From positions 41,717 through 105,716 of the forward strand of contig JAJKHS010000131.1 of the NCBI GenBank assembly GCA_021154885.1: DNA of 64,000 nt. The letters run 5' to 3'. This DNA comes from Thermoanaerobaculum sp. (GTDB taxonomy: Bacteria; Acidobacteriota; Thermoanaerobaculia; Multivoradales; UBA5704). The notes beneath the pieces are model-generated. The model had not been told where the DNA came from and ran no database searches. It saw only the letters and a list, made by a program, of their open reading frames with translations. This document shows positions 1 to 9,613 of this stretch, in pieces (position 1 is the stretch's first letter; each line of letters begins with the position of its first letter). Both the position numbers and the translations under genes were made by a program.

Positions 1-1
1 C

Positions 2-460
2 GACGACGGCGGCCGGTTCAAGGCGACCCCCCTGCTGCTCGTCCTGGTGGTGGTGGAGGCGACGGACGTGGTCTTCGCCGTGGACTCCATCCCCGCCGTC
101 TTCGGCGTCACCACCAACGCCTTCATCGTCTTCACCTCCAACATCTTCGCCATCCTCGGCCTGCGCGCCCTCTACTTCCTGCTGGCCGGTCTGATGCACA
201 AGTTCCGCTTCCTGAGCTACGGCCTGGGCCTGGTGCTGATCTTCGTGGGTGCCAAGATGCTGATCCACGACTGGCTCGAGATCCCCGTCGAGCTGTCGCT
301 CGCGATCGTGCTGGGCATCCTGGCGGTGGCGGTCGCCCTCTCGCTTCTGATCCCTGCGCCGCCGGAGGAGGCCTCCCTGCCCGATCCCCTGGAGATCGCG
401 GGGGACTTCGAGCACTCCCCGGCGGCCCGGGAGTTGGAGATCGAGGAGCAGGCGAAGTAG
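2..460 (+). CDS. TerC family integral membrane protein (3' part)
   Basis: The reading frame is open from the first bases, so the gene starts upstream of the window. The visible part has several hydrophobic segments and the signature EATDVVFAVDSIPAVF, typical of TerC/Alx membrane proteins, whose conserved acidic residues lie in membrane helices. The family is linked to tellurite resistance, pH response and Mn2+ export at the membrane; the substrate cannot be told here. The tail is short and acidic (ends EIEEQAK). The next gene begins 39 bp downstream on the same strand. Family assignment is firm; exact function is not. Confidence 0.9.
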   Translation, partial: DDGGRFKATPLLLVLVVVEATDVVFAVDSIPAVFGVTTNAFIVFTSNIFAILGLRALYFLLAGLMHKFRFLSYGLGLVLIFVGAKMLIHDWLEIPVELSLAIVLGILAVAVALSLLIPAPPEEASLPDPLEIAGDFEHSPAARELEIEEQAK

Positions 461-499
461 GATCAGCGTCCGGAAAACAAGAATTGGAGTCTTGCTCAT

Positions 500-1669
500 A
501 TGGCAAAGGTCTTCATCCCACGCGAGCGGCGGCCCGGGGAAACCCGCGTCGCCGCCACACCCGAAACCGTGAAGCGGATGGTCAAACAGGGGCTGGAGGT
601 GGCGGTGGAGCGGGGGGCCGGCCTGGCCTCCCTGTTCTCCGACGCCGAATTCGAGGCCGCCGGAGCCCGCCTGGTGGCAGATCCCGCCGCGGCGTGGGAG
701 AGCGCCGACGTGGTGCTCAAGGTGACGCCTCCCGGGCACTTCGAGGGGCTCCCGGGGCACGAGGCCGAGGGGCTGAAGCCCGGCGCCGTGCTCATCGGAT
801 TCCTCGCCCCGTACCGCAACCTGGACATGGTGCGCACGCTCGCCGCCGGCGACGTCACCTCCCTGGCGCTCGAGCTCGTCCCCCGGGTGACCCGGGCCCA
901 GCCCATGGACGCCCTGTCGTCGCAGGCGTCGATCGCCGGCTACAAGGCCGTGCTCCTCGCCGGCTGGCGTCTGCCCAAGTACCTGCCGCTGCTGATGACG
1001 GCGGCCGGGACCATCAAGCCGGCCCGGGTGGTGGTGATGGGCGCCGGCGTCGCCGGTCTGCAGGCCATCGCCACGGCCAAGCGGCTGGGGGCGGTGGTGG
1101 AGGTCTCGGACATCCGGGCCGCCGTCAAGGAGCAGGTCGAGTCGCTGGGCGGCAAATTCATCGAGCTCCCCCAGGCCGAGAGCGGCGAGGGGCAGGGGGG
1201 CTACGCCCGGGAGATGGGCGAGGACTTCCTGCGCCGGCAGCGGGAGATCGTGCAGCGCCACCTGGCGGCGGCCGACGCCGTCATCACCACCGCCCTGGTG
1301 CCGGGCCGGCCGGCGCCGCGCCTGGTCACGGCAGAGATGGTCCACGCCATGCGCCCGGGATCGGTGATCGTCGACCTCGCCGTGGAGCAGGGAGGCAACT
1401 GCGAGCTGTCCAGGGCCGACTCCGAGGTGGTGGAGAACGGCGTCGTCATCCTCGGGCCGTCCAACCTGCCGGCCGCCATGCCCCACGACGCGAGCCTGCT
1501 CTATGCCCGCAACGTCCACTCCCTGCTCCAGCTCGTGGTCGACAAGGAGGGGAAGGTCGCCCCGAGCCTCGACGACGAGATCGTCGCCGGCTCCCTCCTG
1601 ACCCATGGCGGCAAGGTCCTCCACCAGGCGACCGCTGAGCAGCTCCAGCCGCAGGAGGTGCCGGCGTAG
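500..1669 (+). CDS. pntA: NAD(P) transhydrogenase subunit alpha (PntAA type), apparently orphan
   Basis: The 389-residue protein has the domain I fold of proton-translocating transhydrogenase, which binds NAD(H) and passes hydride to NADP. Seen in sequence: PRVTRAQPMDALSSQ near residues 128-142 and the nucleotide-binding motif GAGVAGLQA at 181-189. The length fits split-type PntAA, without the C-terminal membrane helices. In most genomes pntAB and pntB follow directly; here the next gene encodes an unrelated TPR-like protein, so the membrane and NADP-binding subunits are not adjacent. Alanine dehydrogenase is a relative, but the RAQ-MD-LSSQ motif favours PntA. Confidence 0.88.
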   Translation: MAKVFIPRERRPGETRVAATPETVKRMVKQGLEVAVERGAGLASLFSDAEFEAAGARLVADPAAAWESADVVLKVTPPGHFEGLPGHEAEGLKPGAVLIGFLAPYRNLDMVRTLAAGDVTSLALELVPRVTRAQPMDALSSQASIAGYKAVLLAGWRLPKYLPLLMTAAGTIKPARVVVMGAGVAGLQAIATAKRLGAVVEVSDIRAAVKEQVESLGGKFIELPQAESGEGQGGYAREMGEDFLRRQREIVQRHLAAADAVITTALVPGRPAPRLVTAEMVHAMRPGSVIVDLAVEQGGNCELSRADSEVVENGVVILGPSNLPAAMPHDASLLYARNVHSLLQLVVDKEGKVAPSLDDEIVAGSLLTHGGKVLHQATAEQLQPQEVPA

Positions 1670-1747
1670 GCCGGTCGGGACGGCGGCAGTGCGGGTCCGC
1701 CGTCCCGGTTCCGTGCCGAGTCCGCACTCGTGGAAACAGGGTAGCCG

Positions 1748-2383
1748 ATGGCTGAAGACGACCGCAGCGGTCGCGGGCTCGAGATCGCCGAACCGGAATC
1801 CGCTTCCACTCATCCGCTGCTCGCGGTGCTCGAGCGGGCCCGCTCGGCCCTCGACCGGGAGCGCGCGGAGGCGCCGGCTCTCTGCGCCGAGCTGCTGGCG
1901 CAGCCGGCCGAGACGGCCCTGGAGAGTATCCGCCACGAGGCCCGCTTCCAGACCTGGGGCCTCTGCGAGCTGCTGCTTGCGCAGAGCGCCGGGGCCGGCG
2001 GAACCGGCGAGGCCGGCCGCCTCGCCGCCCTGGCCCTCGCGGGGGCGGAGCGGCTCGACTCGTCGCGGCACGCCGCCGCCGTGGTGGCGGACCTCAAGGC
2101 GCGGGCCTGGGCCGCCCTCGGCGAGGCCCGCCGCCGCGCCGCGGACCTCGCCGGGGCGGAAGAGGCGTTGCGCGCCGCCGCCGCCTGCCTCTCCCAAGGC
2201 ACCGGCGATCTGCTGGTGGAGGCCCGGCTGCTGGAGTTCGAGGCGGCGGTGAGGCGCGGCCAGAGGCGCCAGGGCGAAGCGGCCGCCCTGCTCAAGCTGG
2301 CCGCGGCGCGATATCGTGAGACCGGCGAGGCGGAGCACCTGCAGCGGGTGCTGGCCGAGCGGGAAGACATTTTGAAACGGTAA
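1748..2383 (+). CDS. Ala-rich TPR-like protein, paralogue of the protein at 21047-22393
   Basis: A 211-residue soluble, helical, Ala/Leu/Arg-rich protein without a signal peptide. Its middle part aligns well with the middle of the TPR protein at 21047-22393: both have a run of the type R-A-A-(x)n-AEEAL/AEAAL, then GTGDLL/GTGDPL, then L-xx-QAS/EFEA and ALY/AARYRE. That suggests a lineage-specific TPR family. It sits 78 bp after pntA and 18 bp before ggt, so it is probably co-transcribed. It lacks the N-terminal Cys-rich stretch of its paralogue. Function unknown; a scaffold or regulator role is only inferred from helical repeats. Confidence 0.75.
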   Translation: MAEDDRSGRGLEIAEPESASTHPLLAVLERARSALDRERAEAPALCAELLAQPAETALESIRHEARFQTWGLCELLLAQSAGAGGTGEAGRLAALALAGAERLDSSRHAAAVVADLKARAWAALGEARRRAADLAGAEEALRAAAACLSQGTGDLLVEARLLEFEAAVRRGQRRQGEAAALLKLAAARYRETGEAEHLQRVLAEREDILKR

Positions 2384-2401
2384 CTCTGCCGGAGGCCCCC
2401 C

Positions 2402-4126
2402 ATGAAGAAGGCCCTGCCTCTCGTCCTCGCCCTGCTCGTCCCCATGTCCGCCGTCACCCCCGGAGGCGTCGGCGCGGCCTCGACGCCGGCGCCGGCCGGC
2501 ACCGGCGGCGCCGTGGCCTCGGGCGATCCGCTCGCCACCGCGGCCGGCCTCGCGATCCTGCGCGGCGGCGGCAACGCCGTGGACGCCGCCGTGGCCACCG
2601 CCCTCGCCTTGGCCGTGGTCTATCCGGAGGCGGGCAACCTGGGGGGCGGCGGCTTCGCCCTGGTGCGGATGGGCGGCGAGCTCTCGGCGCTCGACTTCCG
2701 CGAGACGGCGCCGGCCCGGGCTCGGCCCGACATGTACCTGGACGCCCAGGGCAAGCCGGTGGAGAACGCCTCGCTGGTGGGACCCCTGGCCGCCGGCGTC
2801 CCCGGCTCGCCGGCGGGGCTGTGGGAGCTGCAGCGCCGCTTCGGCCGGCTCCCCTGGCCCAAGGTGGTGGAGCCCGCCCGGCGCCTGGCGGCGGACGGCT
2901 TCCGGGTGGGCCGCTACCTGCACGACGGCCTGGGCCGGGAGGAGAACCGCAAGCTCCTGCTGCGCTTCCCCGAGAGCGCCCGGGTATGGCTCCCCAACGG
3001 CGAGCCGCCGGCCCTGGGCAGCGTGCTGCGCCAGCCGGACCTCGCCGCCACGCTCGGCCGCTACGCCGAGCACGGGCCCCAGGGGGTCGTCACCGGCGCC
3101 GTGGCCGCGGCCGTCGAGAAGGCGTCGAGGGCGCATGGCGGCGTCCTCACGGCCGCCGACCTCGCCGCCTACAAGCCGGCCTGGCGCCAGCCGCTCACCG
3201 CCGAGGCCTTCGGCTGGAAGCTCGCCTCCATGCCGCTGCCCTCCTCCGGCGGCGTCATCCTGGGCCAGACCCTCGGCATGCTGGAAAAGCTGGGCTGGGA
3301 GAAGCTCCCCCGCTTCAGCGCCGACCGCGACCACCTGCTGGCCGAGGTCTTCCGGCACGCCTTCGCTGACCGCTTCCTGCTGGGTGACCCGGCCACCACC
3401 AAGGCCACCGAGGCCCAGCTCCTGGCTCCGGCCTGGATCGCCCGCCGGGCGGCGGAGATCGATCTCCGCCACGCCACGGCGTCGGCCCAGGTGCAGTCCT
3501 GGCCCGGCGCCACCGCGGCGGCGGCCGTGTCCGGCAGCACCGAGACCACCCATCTCTCGGTGGTCGACCGGGACGGCAACCTGGTGGCCCTCACCACCAC
3601 CCTGAACGGCCTCTTCGGCTGCGGCCTCTGGGTGCCCGGCGCCGGCTTCTTCCTCAACAACGAGATGGACGACTTCGCCACCGCTCCGGGCCGGCCCAAC
3701 CTCTTCGGCCTGATCCAGGGGGAGGCGAACGCCGTCGGCCCCGGCAAGCGGATGCTCTCCTCGATGAGCCCGGTGATCGCCTGGAAGGGGGAGGAGGCCT
3801 ACGCCCTGGGCGGCCGGGGCGGCTCGCGCATCCCCACCCACACCATCGCGGTGTTGCTCAACCTGCTGGTCGACCACGATCCCCTCCAGGCCGCCCTCGA
3901 CCGGCCGCGGCTCCACCACCAGTGGCTCCCCGACCGGCTCGAAGCCGAGCCCGACGCCCTCGCGCCCGAGACTGGGGCTGAGCTCGAGCGCCGCGGCCAC
4001 ACCCTCCAGGTCAGCACCACGACGGCCAAGGTCCACGCCGTCCACCGCCTCCCCGGCGGCCGGGTGGAGGCGGCCTCGGACCCTCGCGGCTCGGGCTCAG
4101 GCGGGGTGGTGGACCCCGATCCATAG
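2402..4126 (+). CDS. ggt: gamma-glutamyltransferase (exported)
   Basis: The 574-residue precursor begins with a Lys-Lys signal peptide ending near residue 25. GGTs transfer the gamma-glutamyl group of glutathione in the periplasm and mature by autocleavage before a Thr. The N-terminal signature GGNAVDAAVATALAL and the GNLGGGGFALVR strip are present. The processing site TETTHLSVVD places the nucleophile at about Thr382, and the later GGRGGSRIPT loop is the usual oxyanion region. Length is normal for the family. It follows the TPR-like gene by 18 bp and has a purine-rich RBS (GGAGG). Confidence 0.93.
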   Translation: MKKALPLVLALLVPMSAVTPGGVGAASTPAPAGTGGAVASGDPLATAAGLAILRGGGNAVDAAVATALALAVVYPEAGNLGGGGFALVRMGGELSALDFRETAPARARPDMYLDAQGKPVENASLVGPLAAGVPGSPAGLWELQRRFGRLPWPKVVEPARRLAADGFRVGRYLHDGLGREENRKLLLRFPESARVWLPNGEPPALGSVLRQPDLAATLGRYAEHGPQGVVTGAVAAAVEKASRAHGGVLTAADLAAYKPAWRQPLTAEAFGWKLASMPLPSSGGVILGQTLGMLEKLGWEKLPRFSADRDHLLAEVFRHAFADRFLLGDPATTKATEAQLLAPAWIARRAAEIDLRHATASAQVQSWPGATAAAAVSGSTETTHLSVVDRDGNLVALTTTLNGLFGCGLWVPGAGFFLNNEMDDFATAPGRPNLFGLIQGEANAVGPGKRMLSSMSPVIAWKGEEAYALGGRGGSRIPTHTIAVLLNLLVDHDPLQAALDRPRLHHQWLPDRLEAEPDALAPETGAELERRGHTLQVSTTTAKVHAVHRLPGGRVEAASDPRGSGSGGVVDPDP

Positions 4127-4267
4127 CCGGCATAGCCGGGGCCAGTACCTTTTCCCATACGCCGGCGTCCCTTCCTCCTGACGCCGGCGGCGCCGTGACT
4201 TCCCGCCCGCCCTCGGAGCCTGCCGCGGCACGGGATTTGCCCCCTCTCGCAAGCGGGGGGACCGGCC

Positions 4268-5935
4268 ATGACCCGCGCACGCATCTGGATCGTCCTCGGG
4301 CTGGCGGCGGTGGCCCCCCTCCACCTCACCGCCCAGACCCAGAGGTTCACCGAGCGGCTCACCATCCGCGAGCGGGAGGTTCTCGTCGACCTGCCGGACT
4401 TCCTGCAGAAGAAGTCGCTCAAGCCCGGCGACTTCCAGGTGCTGGTGGACGGCCAGCCGCGCGAGGTCACCCGCGCCGAGCCGATGGCCGCGCCGGCGGC
4501 GGCCGGCGAGCTGCCATGGACGATCGTCGTCTACGTCGATCGCATCCTCGCGAGCCCGGGGACGGTCTTCTACTCCGGTCTCGCCCTCTCCCGGCGCACG
4601 GCGGAGCTCACCCGCCTGGGCAGCGTCGAAATCGTGGTGGCGGATGCCGATCCCCGGCCGGCGCTCGCTCCCACCCGAGAAGCGCGGCCCCTGGAGCGGG
4701 CGCTCACCGACCTGGCGGCCGCCGCCCGGGTCGAACGGGACCGGGCGGACCGTAGGCCGGCGCCTCCCGGCGGACCGGACGCGCCCCGGCTCCGGCGCCA
4801 GCTCGACAAGCTGCTGGCGTTCCTCACCGCTCACCCGCCCACCGGCCCCCACGCCGTCCTGCTGGTCGCCGACGGCCTCGACCTGCCGGACCAGCAGATC
4901 GCCGACCTCGACCGCGGGGCCGCAGGAGCGCCGCAGACGGCCGCCGCCGCCCTCCAGCGGACGGCCCGCCTGCTCGCCGCCTACGGCTGGGTGGCGATCC
5001 CCGTCCCCCTGCGCAAGGAGGGGGCGGGCCTCCCGGCCTCCACGCAGAGCGAGATCGAGACCTTCCGGGAGAGCACCGGCGGATCGTACTTCGGCTCCCT
5101 GCCGCCCATCATCCCCTTCCGCCCGCCCAAGGCCACGTCCCTCGCTTTTTCGGGAGTGATCGATCTCATGATCGCGCCGCGGACCGCGGCTCTGCGGGCC
5201 CTCGCCCGGGCCACGGCGGGCACCGTGATCGGTTTCGAGGTGCAGCTCGACGAAGCTCTCGGAGCCCTGGCCCGGCGCTGGCGGCTGTGGCTCGCCGAGC
5301 CGGACACGCCCGTGGACGGCCGCCTCCACCCGCTCGCCGTGGGGCTCCCTGGGAAGCGGGAGACGGTGCGGGCACCGCAGTGGCTCCGCTCCTCGACGCC
5401 GGAGGAGATCGCGGAGGTCCGTCTGGAGGACCTCCTGGCGGCCAGGCCCATGGACGGCGGCCTGCTTCTCACCGCCGCCGTGGCGACCACGACCGCCGGT
5501 CCGGAGCTGCGCCTGGAGGTAGGGCCGGTCCAGCTCCCGGAGAGCGCTCCGCCGGGCCCCCTCCGGATCTCCTGGGCCTGGGCCGGCCCGGACGGCGTCA
5601 CGGGAATCCACCACGAGACGGTTCCCGGGAGCGTCCCCGCCGGCGATCTGGCGAAGGGCTGGCGGCGCGTCGAGCGGCTGGCGGTGCCGGCCGAGGCGCG
5701 CCGGCTGGCCGTGATCGTCGAGGCCCTGGGACCCGAGAGGTGGGGGAGCGCGGTTCTGACGGTGGACCCCCCGGGTGGACAGCCGGGGACGGCCGCGGCT
5801 CAGCCGACGGCCCGCAGGTCCTCGGCGGTGTCGAGGACGGTGCGCAGGGTCTCGCCCAGTACCTGCGGCGAGAAGGGCTTCTGCAGGCAGATGGGAGAGT
5901 CCGGGCCGCCGTCCGAGAGCTGCTCGTCGTTGTAG
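4268..5935 (+). CDS. secreted VWA-domain protein (acidobacterial VWFA-related type)
   Basis: The 555-residue protein opens with a signal peptide ending near LHLTAQ. It is followed by the strand LVDLPDF-LKPGDFQVLVDGQPREV and then a VWA-like core starting ELPWTIVVYVDRILAS and including HAVLLVADGLDLPDQQ, the pattern of the VWFA-related proteins common in Acidobacteriota. Their role is unproven; they are presumed surface or periplasmic protein-interaction factors. The canonical MIDAS DxSxS is replaced by VDRILAS, so metal binding may be weak. Its 3' end runs 136 bp into the converging histidine kinase gene, so the last 45 residues are encoded opposite that gene's receiver domain. Confidence 0.75.
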   Translation: MTRARIWIVLGLAAVAPLHLTAQTQRFTERLTIREREVLVDLPDFLQKKSLKPGDFQVLVDGQPREVTRAEPMAAPAAAGELPWTIVVYVDRILASPGTVFYSGLALSRRTAELTRLGSVEIVVADADPRPALAPTREARPLERALTDLAAAARVERDRADRRPAPPGGPDAPRLRRQLDKLLAFLTAHPPTGPHAVLLVADGLDLPDQQIADLDRGAAGAPQTAAAALQRTARLLAAYGWVAIPVPLRKEGAGLPASTQSEIETFRESTGGSYFGSLPPIIPFRPPKATSLAFSGVIDLMIAPRTAALRALARATAGTVIGFEVQLDEALGALARRWRLWLAEPDTPVDGRLHPLAVGLPGKRETVRAPQWLRSSTPEEIAEVRLEDLLAARPMDGGLLLTAAVATTTAGPELRLEVGPVQLPESAPPGPLRISWAWAGPDGVTGIHHETVPGSVPAGDLAKGWRRVERLAVPAEARRLAVIVEALGPERWGSAVLTVDPPGGQPGTAAAQPTARRSSAVSRTVRRVSPSTCGEKGFCRQMGESGPPSESCSSL

Positions 5936-8900
5936 CCCGACATGAAGACGATCCGCGTCTGCGGGCGCTCGCCGCGCAGGCGCTGGGCCAGCTCGGGCCC
6001 CTTCATCTCCGGCATGGTGACGTCGGTCAGCAGCAGGTGGACCGCGCCGCGGTGGAGGCGGGAGAGGATGAGCGCCTCCTCGCCCGAGGACGCCTGGAGC
6101 ACCCGGTAGCCCTTGCTGACCAGGATCTGGTTGAGCACCGTCCGCACCTCGTCCTCGTCCTCCACCAGCAGGATGGTTTCGGAGCCCCGGCCCGAGGCGC
6201 CGGGCGAGGCCCCGCCGCGCACCACCTCCGCCTCGCGGGTGACGGGCAGGTAGACCGAGAAGCACGCCCCCTCCCCGGGCGCGCTGTTGACGAAGATGTG
6301 GCCGCCGCTCTGCCGCACGATGCCGTAGGCGGTGGAGAGGCCGAGCCCGGTCCCCTCGCCCTTGGTGCTGAAGAACGGCTCGAACACCCGGGCCTGGGTC
6401 ACGGCGTCCATGCCGGTGCCCGTGTCGGTGACCGTCAGCAGGACGTGCGAGCCGGGCGGCACGTTGGCATGGGGCGCCGCGCCGCCGTCGCGGACGTCGA
6501 GGGGGATGGTGCGCAGCGTCAGCCGGCCGCCGGACGGCATGGCGTGGCGGGCGTTGACGGCGAGGTTGACGATGACCTGCTCCATCTGCCCGGAATCGAT
6601 CTTCACCTTGCCCAGCTCGGGGTGAAGCTGCGTGATGAGCTGGATGTCCTCCCCCAGCAGCCGCTGCAGCATCTTCTCGAGGCCTGAGACCACCGGGTTG
6701 AGGCTCATCACCCGGGTCTCCATCGGCTGGCGGCGGGCGAAGGCGAGGAGCTGCTTGGTGAGGGCCGCCGCGCGCTGGCCGGCCTCCTTGATCCCCGTCA
6801 GGTTGCGGCCGAGGAAGGCGTCGTCGCCGTAACGCTCCAGCAGCAGGTCGCTGTAGCCGAAGATAGCCAGCAGGCAGTTGTTGAAGTCGTGGGCCACGCC
6901 CGCCGAGAGGCGGCCGATGGCCTCCATCTTCTGCGAGTGCAGGAGCTGGCGCTGCAACATCTTGTTTTCGGCTTCGTCGTGTTTGCGCTGGGCGATGTCG
7001 CGGATCGCCACCACCGACACCTCCTCGCCCTGGAAGAGGTAGCGCTTGCCCGCGACCTCGATGTCCACCGGGCTGCGGTCGCTCTTGAAGCCGAGGCTCT
7101 CCCGCGGCACCCCCTCGAGGTCCACCTCGCCCGCCACGAGGTCGGCCAGTGGCCGGCCGATGATCTCCTCGGGCCGGCAGCCGAAGATGGCCAGCAGGGC
7201 GCTGTTGACCTCCAGGATGACGCCGTTGCGGACGATGGCGATCCCCTCGAGGGTGGCCTCGAAAAGGGTGCGGAAGCGCTCCTCGCTGCGCCGGATCTCC
7301 TCCTCGGCGGCCTTGCGCTGGGCGATCTCCTGCTGCGCCTTCTCGTACAGGCGGACGTTCTCCGCCATGGGGGCGATCTGGTTGGCCACGGTCGACAGGA
7401 GGTGGACGTCGCTCGCCGGAAAGTAGTCGTCCGGATCGCGCCGGCCGATGAGCCAGGCGCCGATGGGCTGGGCCTGGACCACCAGGGGGATGACCAGGCG
7501 CACCCAGGCGCGCGGCGAACGGTCTCCGTCCTGCGGCCGCAGGTAGCGCCCGCTCGTCGCCAGCAGGTCCCGCAGCTCCTGCACCGTGGGCTCCGGCGCC
7601 CCAGCGGGGACCGCCTGCTCGTAGAGAGTCTCCTTGCGCCCCTCCTCGAAGAGATAGAGGGCCGACTGCCGGATGAGCAGGGTGGGCAGGATCTCGTTGG
7701 CGATCACCCGCGCCAGCACCTCACGGTCGAAGGCCGTGGGAATGCGCTCGGAGACGAGGCCGATCACCTCCTCCGCCGTGTGCTTGATGCCGAAGACGCG
7801 GCGGTCCACCAGCGCCTGGAAGCGATCCCGCAGCAACGGCGCCAAGGCCACGAAGAGCAGGGAGACGAAGAGGACGGTGGCCATGAAGCCACCGGGGATG
7901 GTCTCCCACCGGCGACTGAGGAGAAAGAAGATCATCGTGTAGGAGGCCAGCAGCAGCACCGAGAAGGTGTAGATGCCGAGCAGCCGGTTGGCGCGGAACT
8001 CCAGGGCCCCCAGATTGTGCTTGTAGATGGCGTAGATGTAGCCCATCGGCAGGATCGGCATGGAGAGGATCGACAGGCCGAGGATGTAGTCGTACGCCCA
8101 GCGCAGGCTCTGCCCCTCCCGGATCGTCGCGTCGAGCAGCCGCGGCAGCACCCCCTGAAACAGCAGCAACGGCACCAGGCCCAGGGTGATGCCGAAGAGC
8201 ATGATACGCACCGCAACCCTGGCGGCGGCGCTCACCGGCCAGACCAGGCGTCCCACCAGCAGCAGGATGGAGAGGCCGGTGCCCACCAGCATGTACTTGA
8301 GGTAGGAGATCCCGGCCCGCGGCAGCGCGAAGTCCGCCATCGCCAGGGCCAGCGACAGCGTATAGAGACCGCCCAGAGACGCCAGGCGCGCGCGCGGGCC
8401 CAGGAGAGGATTGGGCAGGATCAGGTGCAGGTGCAGGCACAGCGGCGCGAAAAACCAGATCACGGCATGGAACAGGAACCACGACCCGGAAACCCGCGCT
8501 CCAATCCCGGTGGCGATCCACAGGGCGGTGTCGTAGCTGAACAGCACCAGCACCAGCCAGCGCTCGTCGCGCGGCCGCAGGAAAATGACCACCACCGTGC
8601 CCATCAGCCAGAACACCAGCGGCGCCACCATGTCGAAGACGAGCTGCGGCAGGTCGATCCGTGGCTTGAGGATTCCAACCGTGAGAGTCAAGGGCCTGCC
8701 CTGGCGGATCAGGTCGAAGCGGGCGGCTCCCCTCGAGCCGAAGATCCCCTGGAGCGAAAGCCAGCGATTGCGGTTGAACTGCTGGAAGTCCACGCCCTCG
8801 ACCCGGAGCACCTCGTCACCCACTTTCAGACAGGGAGCCTCGGGAGCGCACGGGTAGGCGGAGATCACCTTCCAGTTGGCGGAGCTGAGGGTAAAGCCAA

Positions 8901-9015
8901 GGTCGGGGGAGGAGAAGGCATAGGGGTAGTACAGGCAGGGGACGAGGATCACGAGACAGGCGAGGATCAGGAAGAAATCCAACGCCTTCCACGAAGCGGG
9001 ATGCCGGGTGTCCAT
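5800..9015 (-). CDS. hybrid sensor histidine kinase: TM - PDZ-like loop - multi-TM - GAF - PAS - HisKA - HATPase - REC (ComP-like sensor candidate)
   Basis: A 1071-residue membrane kinase. Order seen: TM1 (about 12-31); an extracytoplasmic PDZ-like segment (about 35-112, with LKVGDEVLRVEGVDF); about seven further hydrophobic helices to about residue 400; a GAF-like domain with NQIAPMAENVRLYEKAQQE at its end; a PAS domain (LFEATLEGIAIVRNG); the phospho-His motif AGVAHDFNN; the ATPase boxes DTGTGMD and GEGTGLGLSTAYGIV; and a C-terminal receiver (ILLVEDEDEV, LLLTDVTMPEMKG). It lies 160 bp downstream of a small Trp-rich peptide gene and follows a ComQ-like prenyl synthase, all on one strand. This matches a ComP-type peptide sensor, with the regulator fused rather than separate. 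The ligand is inferred, not shown. Confidence 0.9.
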   Translation of the reverse strand: MDTRHPASWKALDFFLILACLVILVPCLYYPYAFSSPDLGFTLSSANWKVISAYPCAPEAPCLKVGDEVLRVEGVDFQQFNRNRWLSLQGIFGSRGAARFDLIRQGRPLTLTVGILKPRIDLPQLVFDMVAPLVFWLMGTVVVIFLRPRDERWLVLVLFSYDTALWIATGIGARVSGSWFLFHAVIWFFAPLCLHLHLILPNPLLGPRARLASLGGLYTLSLALAMADFALPRAGISYLKYMLVGTGLSILLLVGRLVWPVSAAARVAVRIMLFGITLGLVPLLLFQGVLPRLLDATIREGQSLRWAYDYILGLSILSMPILPMGYIYAIYKHNLGALEFRANRLLGIYTFSVLLLASYTMIFFLLSRRWETIPGGFMATVLFVSLLFVALAPLLRDRFQALVDRRVFGIKHTAEEVIGLVSERIPTAFDREVLARVIANEILPTLLIRQSALYLFEEGRKETLYEQAVPAGAPEPTVQELRDLLATSGRYLRPQDGDRSPRAWVRLVIPLVVQAQPIGAWLIGRRDPDDYFPASDVHLLSTVANQIAPMAENVRLYEKAQQEIAQRKAAEEEIRRSEERFRTLFEATLEGIAIVRNGVILEVNSALLAIFGCRPEEIIGRPLADLVAGEVDLEGVPRESLGFKSDRSPVDIEVAGKRYLFQGEEVSVVAIRDIAQRKHDEAENKMLQRQLLHSQKMEAIGRLSAGVAHDFNNCLLAIFGYSDLLLERYGDDAFLGRNLTGIKEAGQRAAALTKQLLAFARRQPMETRVMSLNPVVSGLEKMLQRLLGEDIQLITQLHPELGKVKIDSGQMEQVIVNLAVNARHAMPSGGRLTLRTIPLDVRDGGAAPHANVPPGSHVLLTVTDTGTGMDAVTQARVFEPFFSTKGEGTGLGLSTAYGIVRQSGGHIFVNSAPGEGACFSVYLPVTREAEVVRGGASPGASGRGSETILLVEDEDEVRTVLNQILVSKGYRVLQASSGEEALILSRLHRGAVHLLLTDVTMPEMKGPELAQRLRGERPQTRIVFMSGYNDEQLSDGGPDSPICLQKPFSPQVLGETLRTVLDTAEDLRAVG

Positions 9016-9175
9016 GGGTCAGTCCGGACATAGTTATAGCAGGCCCGCCGTCGCCAGTCCATCCCGGCTGCGCAGACGGATGCGCCCGCGAGACCCAGGA
9101 GAGCGAGGGCCGCGCGGGCGCGTTGCAGCAGGACCGGAATCTTCGCTTGCCGGGTGTGCCGGGGGCCGGGGATTT

Positions 9176-9364
9176 TCAAGCCCTCCCGCCCCAGGCGCAC
9201 CCTCCCCCCACCGGCCCGCCGTCGCTGGGCCACTCCCCCCACGCCGGCGCATCCCCGGCCAGAGCCTTCAGATCGTTCATCCGGCTCAGGCGGCGCAGCG
9301 CATCGAACAGCACGCTTTTTTCATTTCGGGAAATGAACAGGGACCGGAATTCCTGAATGTTCAT
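9176..9364 (-). CDS. small Trp-containing peptide 2, candidate ComX-like pheromone precursor
   Basis: A 62-residue ORF preceded by GGAGGA eight bases before ATG. It is clearly homologous to the peptide at 10742-10912: both start M-x-IQEF, continue with F-IS at 10-12, LF-ALR at 19-24 and D-KAL at 31-35, and end in a WG-x-WP motif (here W42-G43-E44-W45-P46). The C-terminal tail is Gly-rich with a third Trp at 58. ComX pheromone precursors of Bacillus are likewise 55-75 residues, with a Trp (often Trp-Gly) near the C-terminus that ComQ prenylates. It sits between the ComQ-like gene and the sensor kinase. The extended start five codons upstream lacks an RBS. Confidence 0.7.
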   Translation of the reverse strand: MNIQEFRSLFISRNEKSVLFDALRRLSRMNDLKALAGDAPAWGEWPSDGGPVGGGCAWGGRA

Positions 9365-9538
9365 GGTCTTTTCCTCCATCGGAAAGGCAATGTCCTTTGA
9401 TAAGGTCGAAGCTCGATCAGCGGCGATTCCTGAAGGGGCGCCGGGGGGCTGCGCGCGGCCGGGCGGAGCTTTCGATAGGAGATTGCGGAGACCGCAGGAG
9501 GATTCTCGACCGGCTTACACCGGGAGACTTCAATTTGA

Positions 9539-9561
9539 ATGCTCAACCTTGCATTGAGCAT
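9539..9561. promoter_or_regulatory. perfect 8-bp inverted repeat upstream of peptide 2
   Basis: The arms ATGCTCAA and TTGAGCAT are separated by seven bases. The repeat lies between the ComQ-like gene and peptide gene 2, about 175 bp before the peptide start. It could be an operator or an RNA hairpin; no T-run follows on either strand. Confidence 0.45.
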
Positions 9562-9613
9562 GTTACGACTCCCTCTTGCAGCAGCCTGCCGTTGGCGTGG
9601 AGGGCGAAAATCA

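Noticed and set aside
4097..6265. Long antisense frames (for example 722 codons at 4097-6265 minus, 714 codons at 6889-9033 plus, 854 codons at 41474-44038 plus)
   Set aside because: They lie opposite well-recognised genes, lack family motifs and are expected in high-GC DNA.
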